DNA of 55,266 nt from DASPJQ01 sp035299065 (GTDB lineage: Bacteria; Bacteroidota; Bacteroidia; Flavobacteriales_D; UBA2798). The stretch spans positions 1-55,266 of the forward strand of contig DATGXI010000187.1 in assembly GCA_035299065.1 (NCBI GenBank), written 5' to 3'. The notes under the pieces were generated by a model. It was given only the letters and a program-made list of their open reading frames with translations. It was not told the DNA's origin and ran no database searches. A program made the position numbers and the translations under genes. Positions 1 through 9,351 of the stretch are shown piece by piece; positions within the stretch are counted from its first letter, which is position 1; each line of letters starts with the position of its first letter.

Positions 1-142
1 TAAAATCATAATTGGCGAACTGAAAAATAAAAATGCTTCGCAAAAAACCGATGAGGTACTGTCATACCTGAATGAGTTTTACGGAAAAGCTGACCGTGAC
101 AATGTTCAGCCATGGTTGCAAAAAAACTTTGCTGTTAAATAA
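1..142 (+). CDS. 3' end of an exported-type hypothetical protein (partial)
   Basis: An open frame enters from the left edge (codons in phase from base 2) and ends at TAA 140-142, giving the last 46 residues of a protein. Its C-terminus carries the pattern FYGK..(9)..PWL.KNF.VK, which is also the C-terminus of the next gene (FYGK..(9)..PWLKKNFGIK). The two genes lie 14 bases apart on the same strand and are therefore tandem paralogs, probably cotranscribed. No known domain can be named from this fragment. The start lies outside the window. The frame and stop are certain; the function is unknown. Confidence 0.75.
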   Translation, partial: KIIIGELKNKNASQKTDEVLSYLNEFYGKADRDNVQPWLQKNFAVK

Positions 143-156
143 CCGCAGGGTTTTAC

Positions 157-954
157 ATGAGAGCCATCTTCATTTCATTTTTTCTTGTTTTTTCTTTCCT
201 GCTTGCAGGATTTATAATTCCTTTAAAAAAGGATGATAATTACAAGGTCATTAAAGTAAATGGCCAAATAGTGGTTGTGCAAACCGGCAAACAATTGGCA
301 GCTGGTGATGTGTATACTGAAAATACGGCCCTTGACTTTAAAACAGCAGAATCAAAAGCCACAGTAATTAATGCTGAAAAAGGTCGGTTTATTTTAACCA
401 GCCAGGCCAAATCGTCAAAGGCCAGTAACCTTATTCCTGCAATTAATAATATTGCATCACGCAATGGACCAATTCTCAATATTGTGGATATACAGAATTT
501 ATTTGCAGGCAATTTATGCGTGATTGAAAAACTAAAAGTAAAAATTGCGGCTCCTGTGTTCAAAATGGGTGGTAAGGCCGGTTTTTTTGTTTTCTATACC
601 TACAGGGGTGAACAAATCCCAAAAATGCTTTCAAACATTGGCGATACACTTGTGATTGACCGAAGTGAATTATACAAAATTGATGGGAAGCCAATTGATA
701 CCCCCGATGATCACAGTGTTTCACTATACTATAAAAACGAAAAAGGACAGCAAACATATATTTCAGACTTCAACCTGGTTTTTCCAAACGAAAACGAATT
801 GAAAAATGAAATTAAAATGCTGGTGGATGAATCACCAACAAAATCCAATAGTCAAAAACTGGATGATATCAGTGCCTTTATGCTTGACTTTTACGGAAAA
901 ACCGAGGCTGAAAATTTAAAGCCCTGGTTAAAAAAGAATTTTGGCATCAAATAG
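157..954 (+). CDS. Exported hypothetical protein, tandem paralog of the preceding gene
   Basis: A 265-residue protein with an N-terminal hydrophobic segment (about residues 3-22) followed by a basic and acidic stretch, consistent with a signal peptide or membrane anchor. There is no lipobox Cys. I do not recognise a family. The body is mixed alpha/beta with no metal or catalytic motif that I can see. The C-terminal 45 residues match the tail of the gene upstream (FYGK, PWL.KNF). The ATG at 157 is 14 bases after the previous stop and fits an operon. The gene is followed at once by the convergent prfA stop at 956, leaving one spacer base and no room for a separate terminator. Confidence 0.7.
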   Translation: MRAIFISFFLVFSFLLAGFIIPLKKDDNYKVIKVNGQIVVVQTGKQLAAGDVYTENTALDFKTAESKATVINAEKGRFILTSQAKSSKASNLIPAINNIASRNGPILNIVDIQNLFAGNLCVIEKLKVKIAAPVFKMGGKAGFFVFYTYRGEQIPKMLSNIGDTLVIDRSELYKIDGKPIDTPDDHSVSLYYKNEKGQQTYISDFNLVFPNENELKNEIKMLVDESPTKSNSQKLDDISAFMLDFYGKTEAENLKPWLKKNFGIK

Positions 955-955
955 G

Positions 956-2038
956 CTACGCTACTGATCCTTCTTTAAGTTTTTCAGCATTCTCGGCCAT
1001 TTGCAAGGCATCAATCATTTCCTGAATATCGCCATTCATAAACGGCCCAAGGTTGTATATGGTTAAACCTATGCGGTGGTCAGTTATACGGCCCTGTGGA
1101 TAATTGTATGTACGTATTTTGGCCGAACGGTCGCCACTTGAAACCATGGTTTTTCGTTTTGCTGCACGTTCTTCCATGCGTTTGTTGTATTCCTTTTCAA
1201 AAATGCGTGTACGCAATACCGTTAGTGCTTTTTCGTAGTTTTTAATCTGTGACCGTTCTTCCTGGCATTCCACAACAGTACCTGTTGGAATGTGTGTTAA
1301 ACGCACAGCACTCTCGGTTTTGTTTACGTGCTGTCCACCTGCACCCGATGCCCTGAAAACATCTTTTTTCACATCCACCATGCTAATTTGCACATCAATT
1401 TCTTCTGCTTCGGGTAAAACCGCAACCGTTACTGCCGATGTGTGTACGCGGCCCTGTGCTTCAGTTTCAGGAACACGCTGTACACGGTGCACCCCCGATT
1501 CAAATTTGAAAATACCAAATGCATTGGGTGAATTCACCTGGAACGAAATCTCTTTAAAACTTCCGGGTATACCTTCGTTCATGACGAGCACTTCAACCGG
1601 AATGTTGTGTGCATCGCAATAACGTTTATACATGCGGTATAAGTCGCCAACAAAAATTCCAGCCTCGTCACCGCCAGTTCCAGCGCGTATTTCAACAATG
1701 GCGTTTCGTGTGTCTTCGGGATCTTTTGGAATAAGCATGTACTTGATTTCCTCATCCATCACAGCCTTGCGTGCGGTTAGTTCTTCAAATTCTGCCTTAG
1801 CCATTTCCAAAAACTCCGGATCCTTTTCAGTATCCAGTACTTTTTTTGAACTGGCAATATTGTCAATTACGTTTTTGTACTCCTTAAGGGTTTCCATTAA
1901 GGGTTGCAAATCTTTGTATTCGCGGTTCAATGCAACATAACGTGACATGTCGGCAATAATGCCGGGGTCAACAATCAGTTCACTTACTTCATCAAAACGT
2001 ATTTTTATGGCTTGTAGCCTTTGTAGTAAATCTTCCAT
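956..2038 (-). CDS. prfA: Peptide chain release factor 1
   Basis: Class I release factor that reads UAA and UAG in the ribosomal A site and triggers hydrolysis of peptidyl-tRNA. The 360-residue protein has the catalytic GGQ motif at residues 234-236 in the context GAGGQHVNK. The RF1-type codon-recognition tripeptide PxT appears as PET at 190-192. There is no internal frameshift, as expected for prfA (prfB is the one with programmed frameshifting). An in-frame start seven codons upstream exists, but the ATG at 2036-2038 gives MEDLLQRL and the usual RF1 length of about 360, so it is preferred. It follows purM on the same strand with a gap of 41 bases and is probably in its operon. Confidence 0.96.
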   Translation of the reverse strand: MEDLLQRLQAIKIRFDEVSELIVDPGIIADMSRYVALNREYKDLQPLMETLKEYKNVIDNIASSKKVLDTEKDPEFLEMAKAEFEELTARKAVMDEEIKYMLIPKDPEDTRNAIVEIRAGTGGDEAGIFVGDLYRMYKRYCDAHNIPVEVLVMNEGIPGSFKEISFQVNSPNAFGIFKFESGVHRVQRVPETEAQGRVHTSAVTVAVLPEAEEIDVQISMVDVKKDVFRASGAGGQHVNKTESAVRLTHIPTGTVVECQEERSQIKNYEKALTVLRTRIFEKEYNKRMEERAAKRKTMVSSGDRSAKIRTYNYPQGRITDHRIGLTIYNLGPFMNGDIQEMIDALQMAENAEKLKEGSVA

Positions 2039-2079
2039 AGTAATTAGCGTATTAGTCAATCAGCTTACCAGCTAATTAA

Positions 2080-3258
2080 CTATTCTGTATATTCAAATTC
2101 TCCGTTAACTGTTTTCAATGTCAATTTTTTGTTGCCCGCTTTAACGTGTCCCACAATTTTGGCTTCAATACCAAACTCCTTGGCAATGTCAATAATAGTT
2201 TGTGCGCTCTCTTTATTGCAATAAAATTCAAAACGGTGGCCCATGTTAAACACTTTGTACATTTCTTTCCAATCGGTTTTTGATTCGGCCTGTATCAGCT
2301 TAAACAATGGCGGAATCTCAAATAAACTGTCTTTTATCACATGTACATCGTCCACAAAATGCAACACCTTTGTTTGGCCTCCGCCACTGCAATGAACCAT
2401 GCCGTTTATTTTACCGCTTAATTTTTCCAGTACACATTTTACAACTGGTACGTAGGTGCGGGTAGGTGACAGCACCAGTTTGGCAGCATCAATGGTTTTG
2501 CCATTTCCAATATCAATTTTGTCCGTCAGGTTTTTTGACCCTACATAGGTTACCGAAGCATCGGTTTTGTTGTCATACGTTTCAGGATATTTTTCGCCAA
2601 CGGTTTTGGCAAACACATCGTGCCTGGCTGATGTTAGTCCGTTACTACCCATTCCACCATTGTATTCGTTCTCATAAACGGCCTGCCCGTATGATGAAAG
2701 GCCTACTATAACATCACCGGCACTTATGGTGTGGTTTGATACAACATGTTTACGTTCCATGCGGCAAATAACCGTTGAGTCAACTATAATGGTGCGTACC
2801 AAATCCCCAACATCAGCGGTTTCGCCACCGGTTGAATAAATGTCAATTCCCCAGCTACGGTAAAGTGTAAGTAATTCTTCGGTACCTTCTATAATAGCTT
2901 TAATGACTTCACCAGGTATTACATGTTTGTTACGGCCAATGGTTGATGACAACATGATATTGTCAACAGCCCCAACACATGCCAAATCATCAACATTCAT
3001 CACCAGGGCATCCTGTGCAATGCCTTTCCATACGCTTATATCACCGGTTTCTTTCCAATAGGCATACGCCAGTGACGATTTTGTTCCGGCTCCATCAGCA
3101 TGCATAACCAAACAATGGTCGGCACTGTTGCTCAAATAATCGGGTACAATTTTGCAAAAGGCTTTTGGGTATAAACCTTTGTCAATGTTTTTTATGGCTT
3201 CGTGTACGTCCTGCTTTGTAGCTGAAACGCCCCGTTGGTTGTATTTTATGTCTGACAT
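2080..3258 (-). CDS. purM: Phosphoribosylformylglycinamidine cyclo-ligase (AIR synthetase)
   Basis: Purine biosynthesis step 5: ATP-dependent ring closure of FGAM to aminoimidazole ribotide. The 392-residue protein belongs to the PurM/AIRS fold, with the N-terminal ATP-binding loop HADGAGTKS near residue 53, the metal-proximal NVDDLACVGA segment near 88, and GGETADVGD near 144. The C-terminal AIRS_C half contains a Gly-rich CSGGGQTK loop near 291. It is longer than E. coli PurM (about 345) and resembles the long form that I recall from Bacteroidota. The start is the ATG at 3256-3258, with no SD visible. It lies upstream of prfA on the same strand. Confidence 0.9.
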   Translation of the reverse strand: MSDIKYNQRGVSATKQDVHEAIKNIDKGLYPKAFCKIVPDYLSNSADHCLVMHADGAGTKSSLAYAYWKETGDISVWKGIAQDALVMNVDDLACVGAVDNIMLSSTIGRNKHVIPGEVIKAIIEGTEELLTLYRSWGIDIYSTGGETADVGDLVRTIIVDSTVICRMERKHVVSNHTISAGDVIVGLSSYGQAVYENEYNGGMGSNGLTSARHDVFAKTVGEKYPETYDNKTDASVTYVGSKNLTDKIDIGNGKTIDAAKLVLSPTRTYVPVVKCVLEKLSGKINGMVHCSGGGQTKVLHFVDDVHVIKDSLFEIPPLFKLIQAESKTDWKEMYKVFNMGHRFEFYCNKESAQTIIDIAKEFGIEAKIVGHVKAGNKKLTLKTVNGEFEYTE

Positions 3259-3378
3259 ATTTCAGGAATTTAACTATTGAAATTTCAACTGATGAAATAT
3301 TAACGTTAATCTTTAATATTTCTCTTTTCGAAATCTCATTAGTTGAAACAATGTAATTCTTTCTCTTTAGCAGTAAAA

Positions 3379-3416
3379 TAAAAAACCCTTCCACGCTTTT
3401 ACACGCAGAAGGGTTT
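3379..3416 (-). terminator. Rho-independent terminator after the PorE-like gene
   Basis: Arms AAACCCTTC and GAAGGGTTT (plus-strand positions 3383-3391 and 3408-3416) enclose a loop that can extend the stem with GCGTG/CACGC. Read on the minus strand, the stem is followed by a T-rich run. It lies about 20 bases beyond the stop of the gene at 3435 and upstream of purM, so it separates the two transcription units. Confidence 0.8.
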
Positions 3417-3434
3417 GAAGTTTATATATGTACG

Positions 3435-5525
3435 CTACTGTGGTTTAGTGGCGTCAAAGTCAAATCCAATAATCTTAAAGTCAGTTCGCCTGTTTTTCTG
3501 GTAGGCAATTTCCTGTTCTTCTTTTGTTTTTAAAGCCTTAATTTCTGCTTCTGTACAGCCAGGAACTGGTTCAAGTTCTCCACGACCTTCAAACACCAAC
3601 CTGCGCGCGTCAATTCCTTTTTCTTTTACAAGGTAATCAACACAAGCTTTTGCACGCCTGTCAGATAGTTTCAAGTTATACGCATCCTTACCACGTTGAT
3701 CGGTATGTGAACGTAGCTTAACAACCCACCCTGGATTTTTAATCATCAGGTCATACAGGTAGTTCAATGAGTCTTTTGAGTTCACTGGTTTTTTTGAATC
3801 GTTTCCTTTTGCATTACCAGTTGGGTCAACCATCAACTCGGCCTTGTCATATGCATACAATACCAATGGCATGTGGAATACGGTTTTATCCGTAACCTCG
3901 CGTAATTTAAATACCTTATAATATTGCTGTGATGTAAGCTGGCCAACGGTTGAGATCTGACCCTTTAAAGATGAGTTCTGGTCATTGGTTACGAATTTCT
4001 TCTTGCTTACTTCAATGGTATACGTAGTATTCATATTGATGTATCGCTTGTCAGGACCCTGTAACTCAAATTTAAACACACCGTTTGCATCTGTTTTTAC
4101 TTCATAACTGGTGTTATCTGTACCAACTAATTTAACAATGGCATCAGCAATTGGCGCATCGCCATCCAGGTTTTTTACTTCAACGGTTAAGTCAAACAAT
4201 ACAGGAGGCAATACAAAGCTCCAGATATCGTCACGGCCTTTTGTTCCGGTACGGTTTGATGAGAAGAAACCACGGTCTTTAACACCTTCCTGCTCGTCAA
4301 AAATAATTCCGTAATCATGTTGTGGTGAGTTCATGGGATACAAAAGGTTTTCAGGTACGCCCCATTTGTTTTCACCTTCTTTTTTTGCTTTGAAAATATC
4401 TAAACCGCCCATACCAATGTGCCCGTCACTTGAGAAATAAAGGTCACCTTCCTGGGTAAGGAATGGGAACATTTCATCGCCAGGTGTATTGATGGTTGGA
4501 CCCAGGTTAACTGGTGCTGTCCATGTTTTGTTCCTGCGGTCGTAGGTAGACATATAAAGGTCTTTTCCACCCTGGCCACCCAGGTTTGCATCACCTGCAA
4601 AAATCATTACATTATTGTCTTTTGATAAGGTAGGGTGCCCAATGGTAATTGAGTCGCCTGCTTTTCCTTCAGGTTTAAGACCTTTTACCGGAACAGCTTC
4701 GCTCCACGCCTTGCCCTTTAATTCGGTTTGGCAAATGGTACAACCAATGTTTTGTTTTGCGATTTTTGGGCAACGGGTAAAATACATGGTTTCTTTTTTC
4801 GAGTCAAGAACACCAGCACCTTCGTTGTCTGAAGTGTTGATCACTTCTTTCAACAATTGTGGTTCGCCCCATTTACCTTTTTTATCACGCGTAGTGGTCC
4901 AAAGATCGGTAAAGTTATCACCAGTATGTGCATCAGGTTTGGCACCTGAAGAACCCTGGCGGCCTGAAGCAAATAACAATACTTCGTTCCTGCGGTCCAT
5001 GAACATAGGCGTAAAATCGTAATCGGTTGAATTGATAACCGCTTCGTTGGTGATGATGTGGCGTGTAGGATTTGCCATCCATTCCTGTGATTTTTTACAG
5101 GCTTCTGCCATTTTTTCACCACGCTTATCGCCCGATTTTTGGAAATAAAGCGTGAAATTCTTTTCAGCGTCTTTGTATTTATCTTTTGCTTTATCATTTG
5201 CCTGCTCACGTTGAGCTTCGGCTAAATACCAATAAATAATTGGGTCTTTATATTCAGCTTCGAGTGCTTTTTTATAAAAGAACTCTGCCTGGTCAGGCTG
5301 TACAATTTGACGGTAGCATTCTCCAGCTAAGAAAAGGTATTTTGCCTTTTTCTCAATCTTTTTTTCTTTTTCAGCAGCGATTTTGAACTTCTCTTTTGCA
5401 TCGAAGTATTTTTCGTTCCTGTAATCAAAAAGAGCTTCCTTACCGTAATTTTTCTGGCCGTTAACCTGGCTCGTACAAAGTGTTGCAACAGCAAACAGAA
5501 TTGTGAGTTTGTTCGTTAATTTCAT
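3435..5525 (-). CDS. PorE-like envelope protein: TPR, PD40 propeller, CRD-like domain, OmpA C-terminal domain
   Basis: A 696-residue exported protein (signal peptide about residues 1-23, ending VNGQ). Domain order is TPR-like helices at about 25-150; WD40-like PD40 blades at about 160-445 with repeated patterns such as LYFSSDGH, GGLDIF and GFFSSNR; a carboxypeptidase-regulatory-like beta domain at about 450-545; and an OmpA peptidoglycan-binding domain at about 565-690 with the signature HTDQRG..YNLKLSDRRA. This is the order described for PorE (PG1058) of Porphyromonas, a T9SS component that binds peptidoglycan. Related OmpA/PD40 proteins outside T9SS also exist, so assignment to T9SS is an inference. 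T9SS cargo encoded elsewhere in this window supports it. It is a single-gene unit with its own terminator. Confidence 0.8.
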   Translation of the reverse strand: MKLTNKLTILFAVATLCTSQVNGQKNYGKEALFDYRNEKYFDAKEKFKIAAEKEKKIEKKAKYLFLAGECYRQIVQPDQAEFFYKKALEAEYKDPIIYWYLAEAQREQANDKAKDKYKDAEKNFTLYFQKSGDKRGEKMAEACKKSQEWMANPTRHIITNEAVINSTDYDFTPMFMDRRNEVLLFASGRQGSSGAKPDAHTGDNFTDLWTTTRDKKGKWGEPQLLKEVINTSDNEGAGVLDSKKETMYFTRCPKIAKQNIGCTICQTELKGKAWSEAVPVKGLKPEGKAGDSITIGHPTLSKDNNVMIFAGDANLGGQGGKDLYMSTYDRRNKTWTAPVNLGPTINTPGDEMFPFLTQEGDLYFSSDGHIGMGGLDIFKAKKEGENKWGVPENLLYPMNSPQHDYGIIFDEQEGVKDRGFFSSNRTGTKGRDDIWSFVLPPVLFDLTVEVKNLDGDAPIADAIVKLVGTDNTSYEVKTDANGVFKFELQGPDKRYINMNTTYTIEVSKKKFVTNDQNSSLKGQISTVGQLTSQQYYKVFKLREVTDKTVFHMPLVLYAYDKAELMVDPTGNAKGNDSKKPVNSKDSLNYLYDLMIKNPGWVVKLRSHTDQRGKDAYNLKLSDRRAKACVDYLVKEKGIDARRLVFEGRGELEPVPGCTEAEIKALKTKEEQEIAYQKNRRTDFKIIGFDFDATKPQ

Positions 5526-6008
5526 ATATTTTGCTACCTCGTTTTAAAAGCTAATTGCGAATGTAATAATTATAATCAAATGGTTCTCCTCAAATGTTAA
5601 AAAATCGCGGATTTGCCTGTTTGATGTTATTCTTGTTTAAAATGTGTTGCTATTGCCGGAAAATCAAGCGTTTTACCGCCTTCCTGGCACTGGTTAATAA
5701 ACTGTTTTAACAGGTTATTGCTTGTATAAAACTGCGCTAAAAACAGCTTTTTACTGTTTAATCTTTCGTGTTTGCTAATTTCCCTGTTTTGCATGAATTT
5801 ATGCCTGTTTAAAGGGTTTATGGGGTGAGGTAACAAAAGTAACCTTTAAGGGCGAATCAAAACAGTAAAAAATGTTTTAAAACGTTAAATATTAGAATGT
5901 TATGAATTAAAAAAAGCCCCCGAAAGAGCTTTTTTTATCGATGTGAAAGGTTTTAAGATGTGTTTAACAGGCCTTTTCAGGCCTTTGTTCACAAAGCCTT
6001 TCATGAAT
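5526..6008. other. Intergenic region upstream of the PorE-like gene
   Basis: This stretch of 483 bases has no convincing gene. A minus-strand open frame of 69 codons (5627-5836) has a faint resemblance to the start of RnpA but then diverges, and I do not call it. The region contains the terminator of the glutamine synthetase gene at 5911-5934. The remaining AT-rich sequence presumably holds the PorE-like promoter, but I could not find a clean TAnnTTTG box. Confidence 0.6.
5911..5934 (-). terminator. Rho-independent terminator of glutamine synthetase III
   Basis: Plus-strand arms 5911-5919 and 5926-5934 pair over 9 bp with one G-T wobble, with a six-base loop. On the minus strand the stem runs into a stretch of seven T. 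It lies about 75 bases after the stop of the gene ending at 6009. Confidence 0.75.
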
Positions 6009-8195
6009 TTACTTGGTAAACAACAATTCCCTCATTTTTGGCAATGGCCACAACTCATCGTCAACCATAATTTCAAGTTTGTCAACATGATACCTTATTT
6101 GTTCAAAGTAAGGGCGAACTTTATCGCAATAAGCCGTTGCCTGCGCATGTGCGCCTTCAAGGTTATTTGCTTTTTTACGTTCTTCAAGCATTTCATCTGT
6201 TAACGTAATAATCTTGTTGGTATGATCGGCTACTTCTTCCAGTAACTTAATTGTTGGTGCAGCCATTTTTTTACCAGCAGCTCCAAGAATATTTTCGGTC
6301 TTGGAAATATTTTCAGCTAATTGATTTGAGTATTTAATAGCCGTTGGTACAAAATGAGTAAGGGCAAGATTTTCAATCATACGGCTCTCAATTTGTATTT
6401 TTAAGGTGTAGCGGTGTAATTCAATTTCGTGGCGCGCTTCCAGTTCACGCTCATTGAAAATGCCCATATCGCTGTAAAGTTTAATGGTTTCTTTACGTCC
6501 CAAAACATCCAGTGCACGAACGGTATCTTTTAAATTTGAAAGTCCGCGTTTTTCAGCCTCTTTCACCCATTCCTCGCTGTAACCGTTTCCTTCAAAACAT
6601 ATTTTTTTAGACTCAACAATATACTTGCGAAGTATCTGCAATATTACTTCATCTTTTTCACCACCTTTTTCAATTTGTTTGTCAACTTCGGCTTTAAATA
6701 TTTTTAGTTGCGATGCCATAATGGTATTGAGTGCAATCATGGCATTGGCACAGTTGGCCGATGAACCCACTGCACGGAACTCAAACTTATTACCTGTAAA
6801 TGCAAATGGAGACGTGCGGTTACGGTCGGTATTGTCCAGCATAATTTGTGGGATTTTACCAATGTTAAGTTTAAGATCTGTTTTATCTTCAGGGCTCATT
6901 TTTCCTGACTTCACATTCTTCTCAAGATCTTCCAAAACAGCTGTCAACTGCGTACCAATAAATGCTGAAATAATTGCTGGCGGTGCTTCATTTGCTCCAA
7001 GGCGGTGATCATTTGCGGCCGAGGCAATGCTTGCGCGTAAAACATCAGCATGATCGTGAATGGCTTTTAACGTATTGATGAAAAACGTTAAGAACATCAT
7101 GTTTGATTTAGGCGTTTTACCAGGGCTCAATAAATTTTTACCCGTGTTTGTGGCCATTGACCAGTTGTTGTGTTTCCCGCTTCCGTTAACACCCGCAAAT
7201 GGTTTTTCATGTAATAAAATTCTGAAATTATGTTTGCGTGCAATTTTTTCCATCAGGTCCATCAATAATTGGTTGTGGTCATTTGCAACATTCAATTCTT
7301 CAAATACAGGTGCGCACTCAAACTGGTTTGGAGCTACCTCGTTGTGGCGTGTTTTTAATGGAATACCTAAACGGTGACTTTCATATTCCAGCTCTTTCAT
7401 AAAACCAATAATACGCTCGGGTATTGAACCAAAATAATGGTCTTCTAACTGTTGGCCTTTTGCAGGTGCATAACCAAATAAAGCACGGCCACTCATCATA
7501 ATGTCAGGGCGTGCATTGTACAATGCTTCGTCAATTAAAAAATATTCCTGTTCCCATCCAAGCGTAACGGTCACCTTGGTAACATTCTTATCAAAATACT
7601 GGCAAACCTCGGTGGCAATTTTGTCAATGCTGGTAATGGCTTTCAGCAAGGGCATTTTATAATCCAGGGCTTCACCGGTGTACGAAATAAATATGGTAGG
7701 AATACAAAGCGTTTTACTGAAAATAAATGCCGGTGACGATGGGTCCCAGGCGGTGTAACCCCTTGCTTCAAATGTATTTCTTATACCGCCATTCGGGAAA
7801 CTTGAGGCATCGGGTTCCTGTTGAACCAACATACTACCTGAAAATTTCTCAATGGATTTTCCACCTTCAATGGGCTCAAAAAATGCATCGTGTTTTTCGG
7901 CCGTTGCATCAGTTAACGGTTGAAACCAGTGCGTATAATGTGAGCAACCATGGTTCATGGCCCACTCCTTCATGCCCTGGGCAACCAATTCGGCAACCTC
8001 ACGGGTTAGTTTTGCCCCATCATTAATACATGCTTTCACGCTGGCATAAACCTCAGGGGTTAAGTGCTGGCGCATGGCAAAATCGTTAAAAACCGATTCG
8101 CCAAAATAATCGCTCACCTTTTCAGATGAAGGGGTAATGTACTTGGGAGCCCTGTGGTACAGGTCCTCTAATGCTTTAAAACGGATGGTTGCCAT
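6009..8195 (-). CDS. glnN: Glutamine synthetase, type III
   Basis: ATP-dependent amidation of glutamate to glutamine, the main ammonium-assimilation step. At 728 residues it matches the large GSIII form typical of Bacteroidota, which is about 1.5 times the size of GSI. Visible signatures are LGWEQEYFLID (metal-binding Glu strand), KTRHNEVAPNQFE, NGSGKHNNWS (the conserved glutamine synthetase Gly/His loop) and DRNRTSPFAFTGNKFEFR near the ATP-contact region. The start is the ATG at 8193-8195, a few residues before the conserved RFKALEDL. It is monocistronic, with a Bacteroidota-type promoter immediately upstream and a terminator downstream. No adjacent glnB/amtB or GlnR-type site is visible. 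Confidence 0.95.
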   Translation of the reverse strand: MATIRFKALEDLYHRAPKYITPSSEKVSDYFGESVFNDFAMRQHLTPEVYASVKACINDGAKLTREVAELVAQGMKEWAMNHGCSHYTHWFQPLTDATAEKHDAFFEPIEGGKSIEKFSGSMLVQQEPDASSFPNGGIRNTFEARGYTAWDPSSPAFIFSKTLCIPTIFISYTGEALDYKMPLLKAITSIDKIATEVCQYFDKNVTKVTVTLGWEQEYFLIDEALYNARPDIMMSGRALFGYAPAKGQQLEDHYFGSIPERIIGFMKELEYESHRLGIPLKTRHNEVAPNQFECAPVFEELNVANDHNQLLMDLMEKIARKHNFRILLHEKPFAGVNGSGKHNNWSMATNTGKNLLSPGKTPKSNMMFLTFFINTLKAIHDHADVLRASIASAANDHRLGANEAPPAIISAFIGTQLTAVLEDLEKNVKSGKMSPEDKTDLKLNIGKIPQIMLDNTDRNRTSPFAFTGNKFEFRAVGSSANCANAMIALNTIMASQLKIFKAEVDKQIEKGGEKDEVILQILRKYIVESKKICFEGNGYSEEWVKEAEKRGLSNLKDTVRALDVLGRKETIKLYSDMGIFNERELEARHEIELHRYTLKIQIESRMIENLALTHFVPTAIKYSNQLAENISKTENILGAAGKKMAAPTIKLLEEVADHTNKIITLTDEMLEERKKANNLEGAHAQATAYCDKVRPYFEQIRYHVDKLEIMVDDELWPLPKMRELLFTK

Positions 8196-8510
8196 GATTT
8201 TTTATGAATTTTGGCCAAAAGTACCCAAAAAAAGGGGGGTGTTGATCAAAAAAGTATAATTTATTTTATGAACAGGTGTTAAAAGTAGGGGGTGGTTGGG
8301 CTTTTTTATGAAAATTCTGTTTAAAGATGCAATTTTTGATCCGTGAAGTTTGATTCGGGATGCCTGAAAATATTTTTTACCCCTGATAATCAACGCTTAA
8401 TTACTTTTTAAGGCACAATAGCCTTGACATTTGTATTTAATGTTCAATTATAACCTGAATAGTTTTCTAATCTTACTTCAACAATCTTAAATCATACTTA
8501 ATTTTACCGC
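8196..8510. other. Divergent intergenic region between glnN and the Fe-S protein gene
   Basis: 315 bases with no gene. The left part holds the glnN promoter. The right part is AT-rich and contains TTGACA at about 8424 followed 19 bases later by TATAAC, a loose sigma-70-like pair whose spacing is too long to trust. A minus-strand frame of 63 codons here (8202-8393) has no recognisable product. Confidence 0.5.
8216..8250 (-). promoter_or_regulatory. Predicted glnN promoter of Bacteroidota type
   Basis: On the minus strand TACTTTTG (8223-8216) matches the Bacteroidota -7 element TAnnTTTG exactly. TTTG at 8250-8247 lies 23 bases upstream, at the edge of the accepted -33 spacing. The start codon is about 20 bases downstream, which fits a short leader. 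Confidence 0.6.
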
Positions 8511-9302
8511 ATGAGCAATCTTCAAATCAAAACAATGGCCGATTGTCTTGCGGCCGGTGAAGCACCCGAATATTTATTTTGGGTTGGATGTGCAGGAAGT
8601 TTTGATGACAGGGCAAAAAAAATTACCAAAGCATTTGTAAAAATACTGAATGCGGCTGGCGTTAGCTTTGCTGTTTTGGGAACCGAGGAAAGCTGTAACG
8701 GTGACCCGGCCAAACGCGCAGGCAATGAATTTTTATTCCAAATGATGGCCATGCAAAACATTGCTGTTATGAATGGATACAATGTGCAGAAAATAGTTAC
8801 AGCATGCCCGCATTGCTTCAACACCTTGAAAAATGAATACCCCGAACTAGGTGGTAAATACGAAGTCATTCACCATACCCAATTAATCAATTCATTGTTG
8901 GCTCAAGGTAAAATTTCGGTTAAAGGTGGTGGCGATTTTAAAGGCAAACGCATTACGTTTCACGATCCCTGTTATTTAGGACGCGGTAACGATGTGTATG
9001 AGGCCCCGCGCGAAGTTTTGGAAAAACTTGATGTGGAATTGGTTGAAATGAAACGCTGCAAACAAAAAGGATTTTGTTGTGGTGCAGGTGGAGCACAAAT
9101 GTTCAAGGAAGCTGAGCCCGGTAAAAAAGAAGTTAATGTTGAGCGTACCGAGGAAGCCCTGGGCGTACAACCAAATGTAATTGCTACGGGTTGCCCTTTT
9201 TGCAATACCATGATGACCGATGGGGTTAAGAATTTCAACAAGGAAAACGAAGTAAGGGTACTGGATGTTGCCGAGCTTATTGCCGGAGCAGCCGAATTAT
9301 AA
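8511..9302 (+). CDS. (Fe-S)-binding protein with two CCG (heterodisulfide reductase-type) domains
   Basis: 263 residues. The protein shows Cys clusters typical of the CCG family found in HdrB, GlpC and LutA: CPHCFNTLKNEYPEL near 103, HDPCYLGR near 150, FCCGAGGAQMF near 188, and ATGCPFCNTMM near 225. These Cys sets coordinate non-cubane or 4Fe-4S clusters in electron-transfer complexes. In related phyla the gene usually neighbours a larger membrane Fe-S partner; no partner is present here, so the redox partner is unknown. The ATG at 8511 has no SD. The protein is soluble, with no signal peptide. Confidence 0.85.
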   Translation: MSNLQIKTMADCLAAGEAPEYLFWVGCAGSFDDRAKKITKAFVKILNAAGVSFAVLGTEESCNGDPAKRAGNEFLFQMMAMQNIAVMNGYNVQKIVTACPHCFNTLKNEYPELGGKYEVIHHTQLINSLLAQGKISVKGGGDFKGKRITFHDPCYLGRGNDVYEAPREVLEKLDVELVEMKRCKQKGFCCGAGGAQMFKEAEPGKKEVNVERTEEALGVQPNVIATGCPFCNTMMTDGVKNFNKENEVRVLDVAELIAGAAEL

Positions 9303-9351
9303 TTTTTTTCAGGCCTAAGGCACGAAAATTGCTCTTTACGCGTTAGTACGT

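Noticed and set aside
3182..3394. Minus-strand open frame of 70 codons overlapping the purM start
   Set aside because: It overlaps a conserved gene and its terminator region; the sequence is low-complexity and unlike any family.
5627..5836. Minus-strand open frame of 69 codons upstream of the PorE-like gene, with a SKHERLNSKKLF start that recalls RnpA
   Set aside because: The similarity stops after about 15 residues, the length is half that of RnpA, and there is no conserved RNR motif.
8202..8393. Minus-strand 63-codon frame upstream of glnN
   Set aside because: It covers the predicted glnN promoter and has no recognisable product.
8424..8455. Sigma-70-like TTGACA/TATAAC pair upstream of the Fe-S gene
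   Set aside because: The spacing is 19 bases and Bacteroidota use a different promoter consensus; not enough to support a call.
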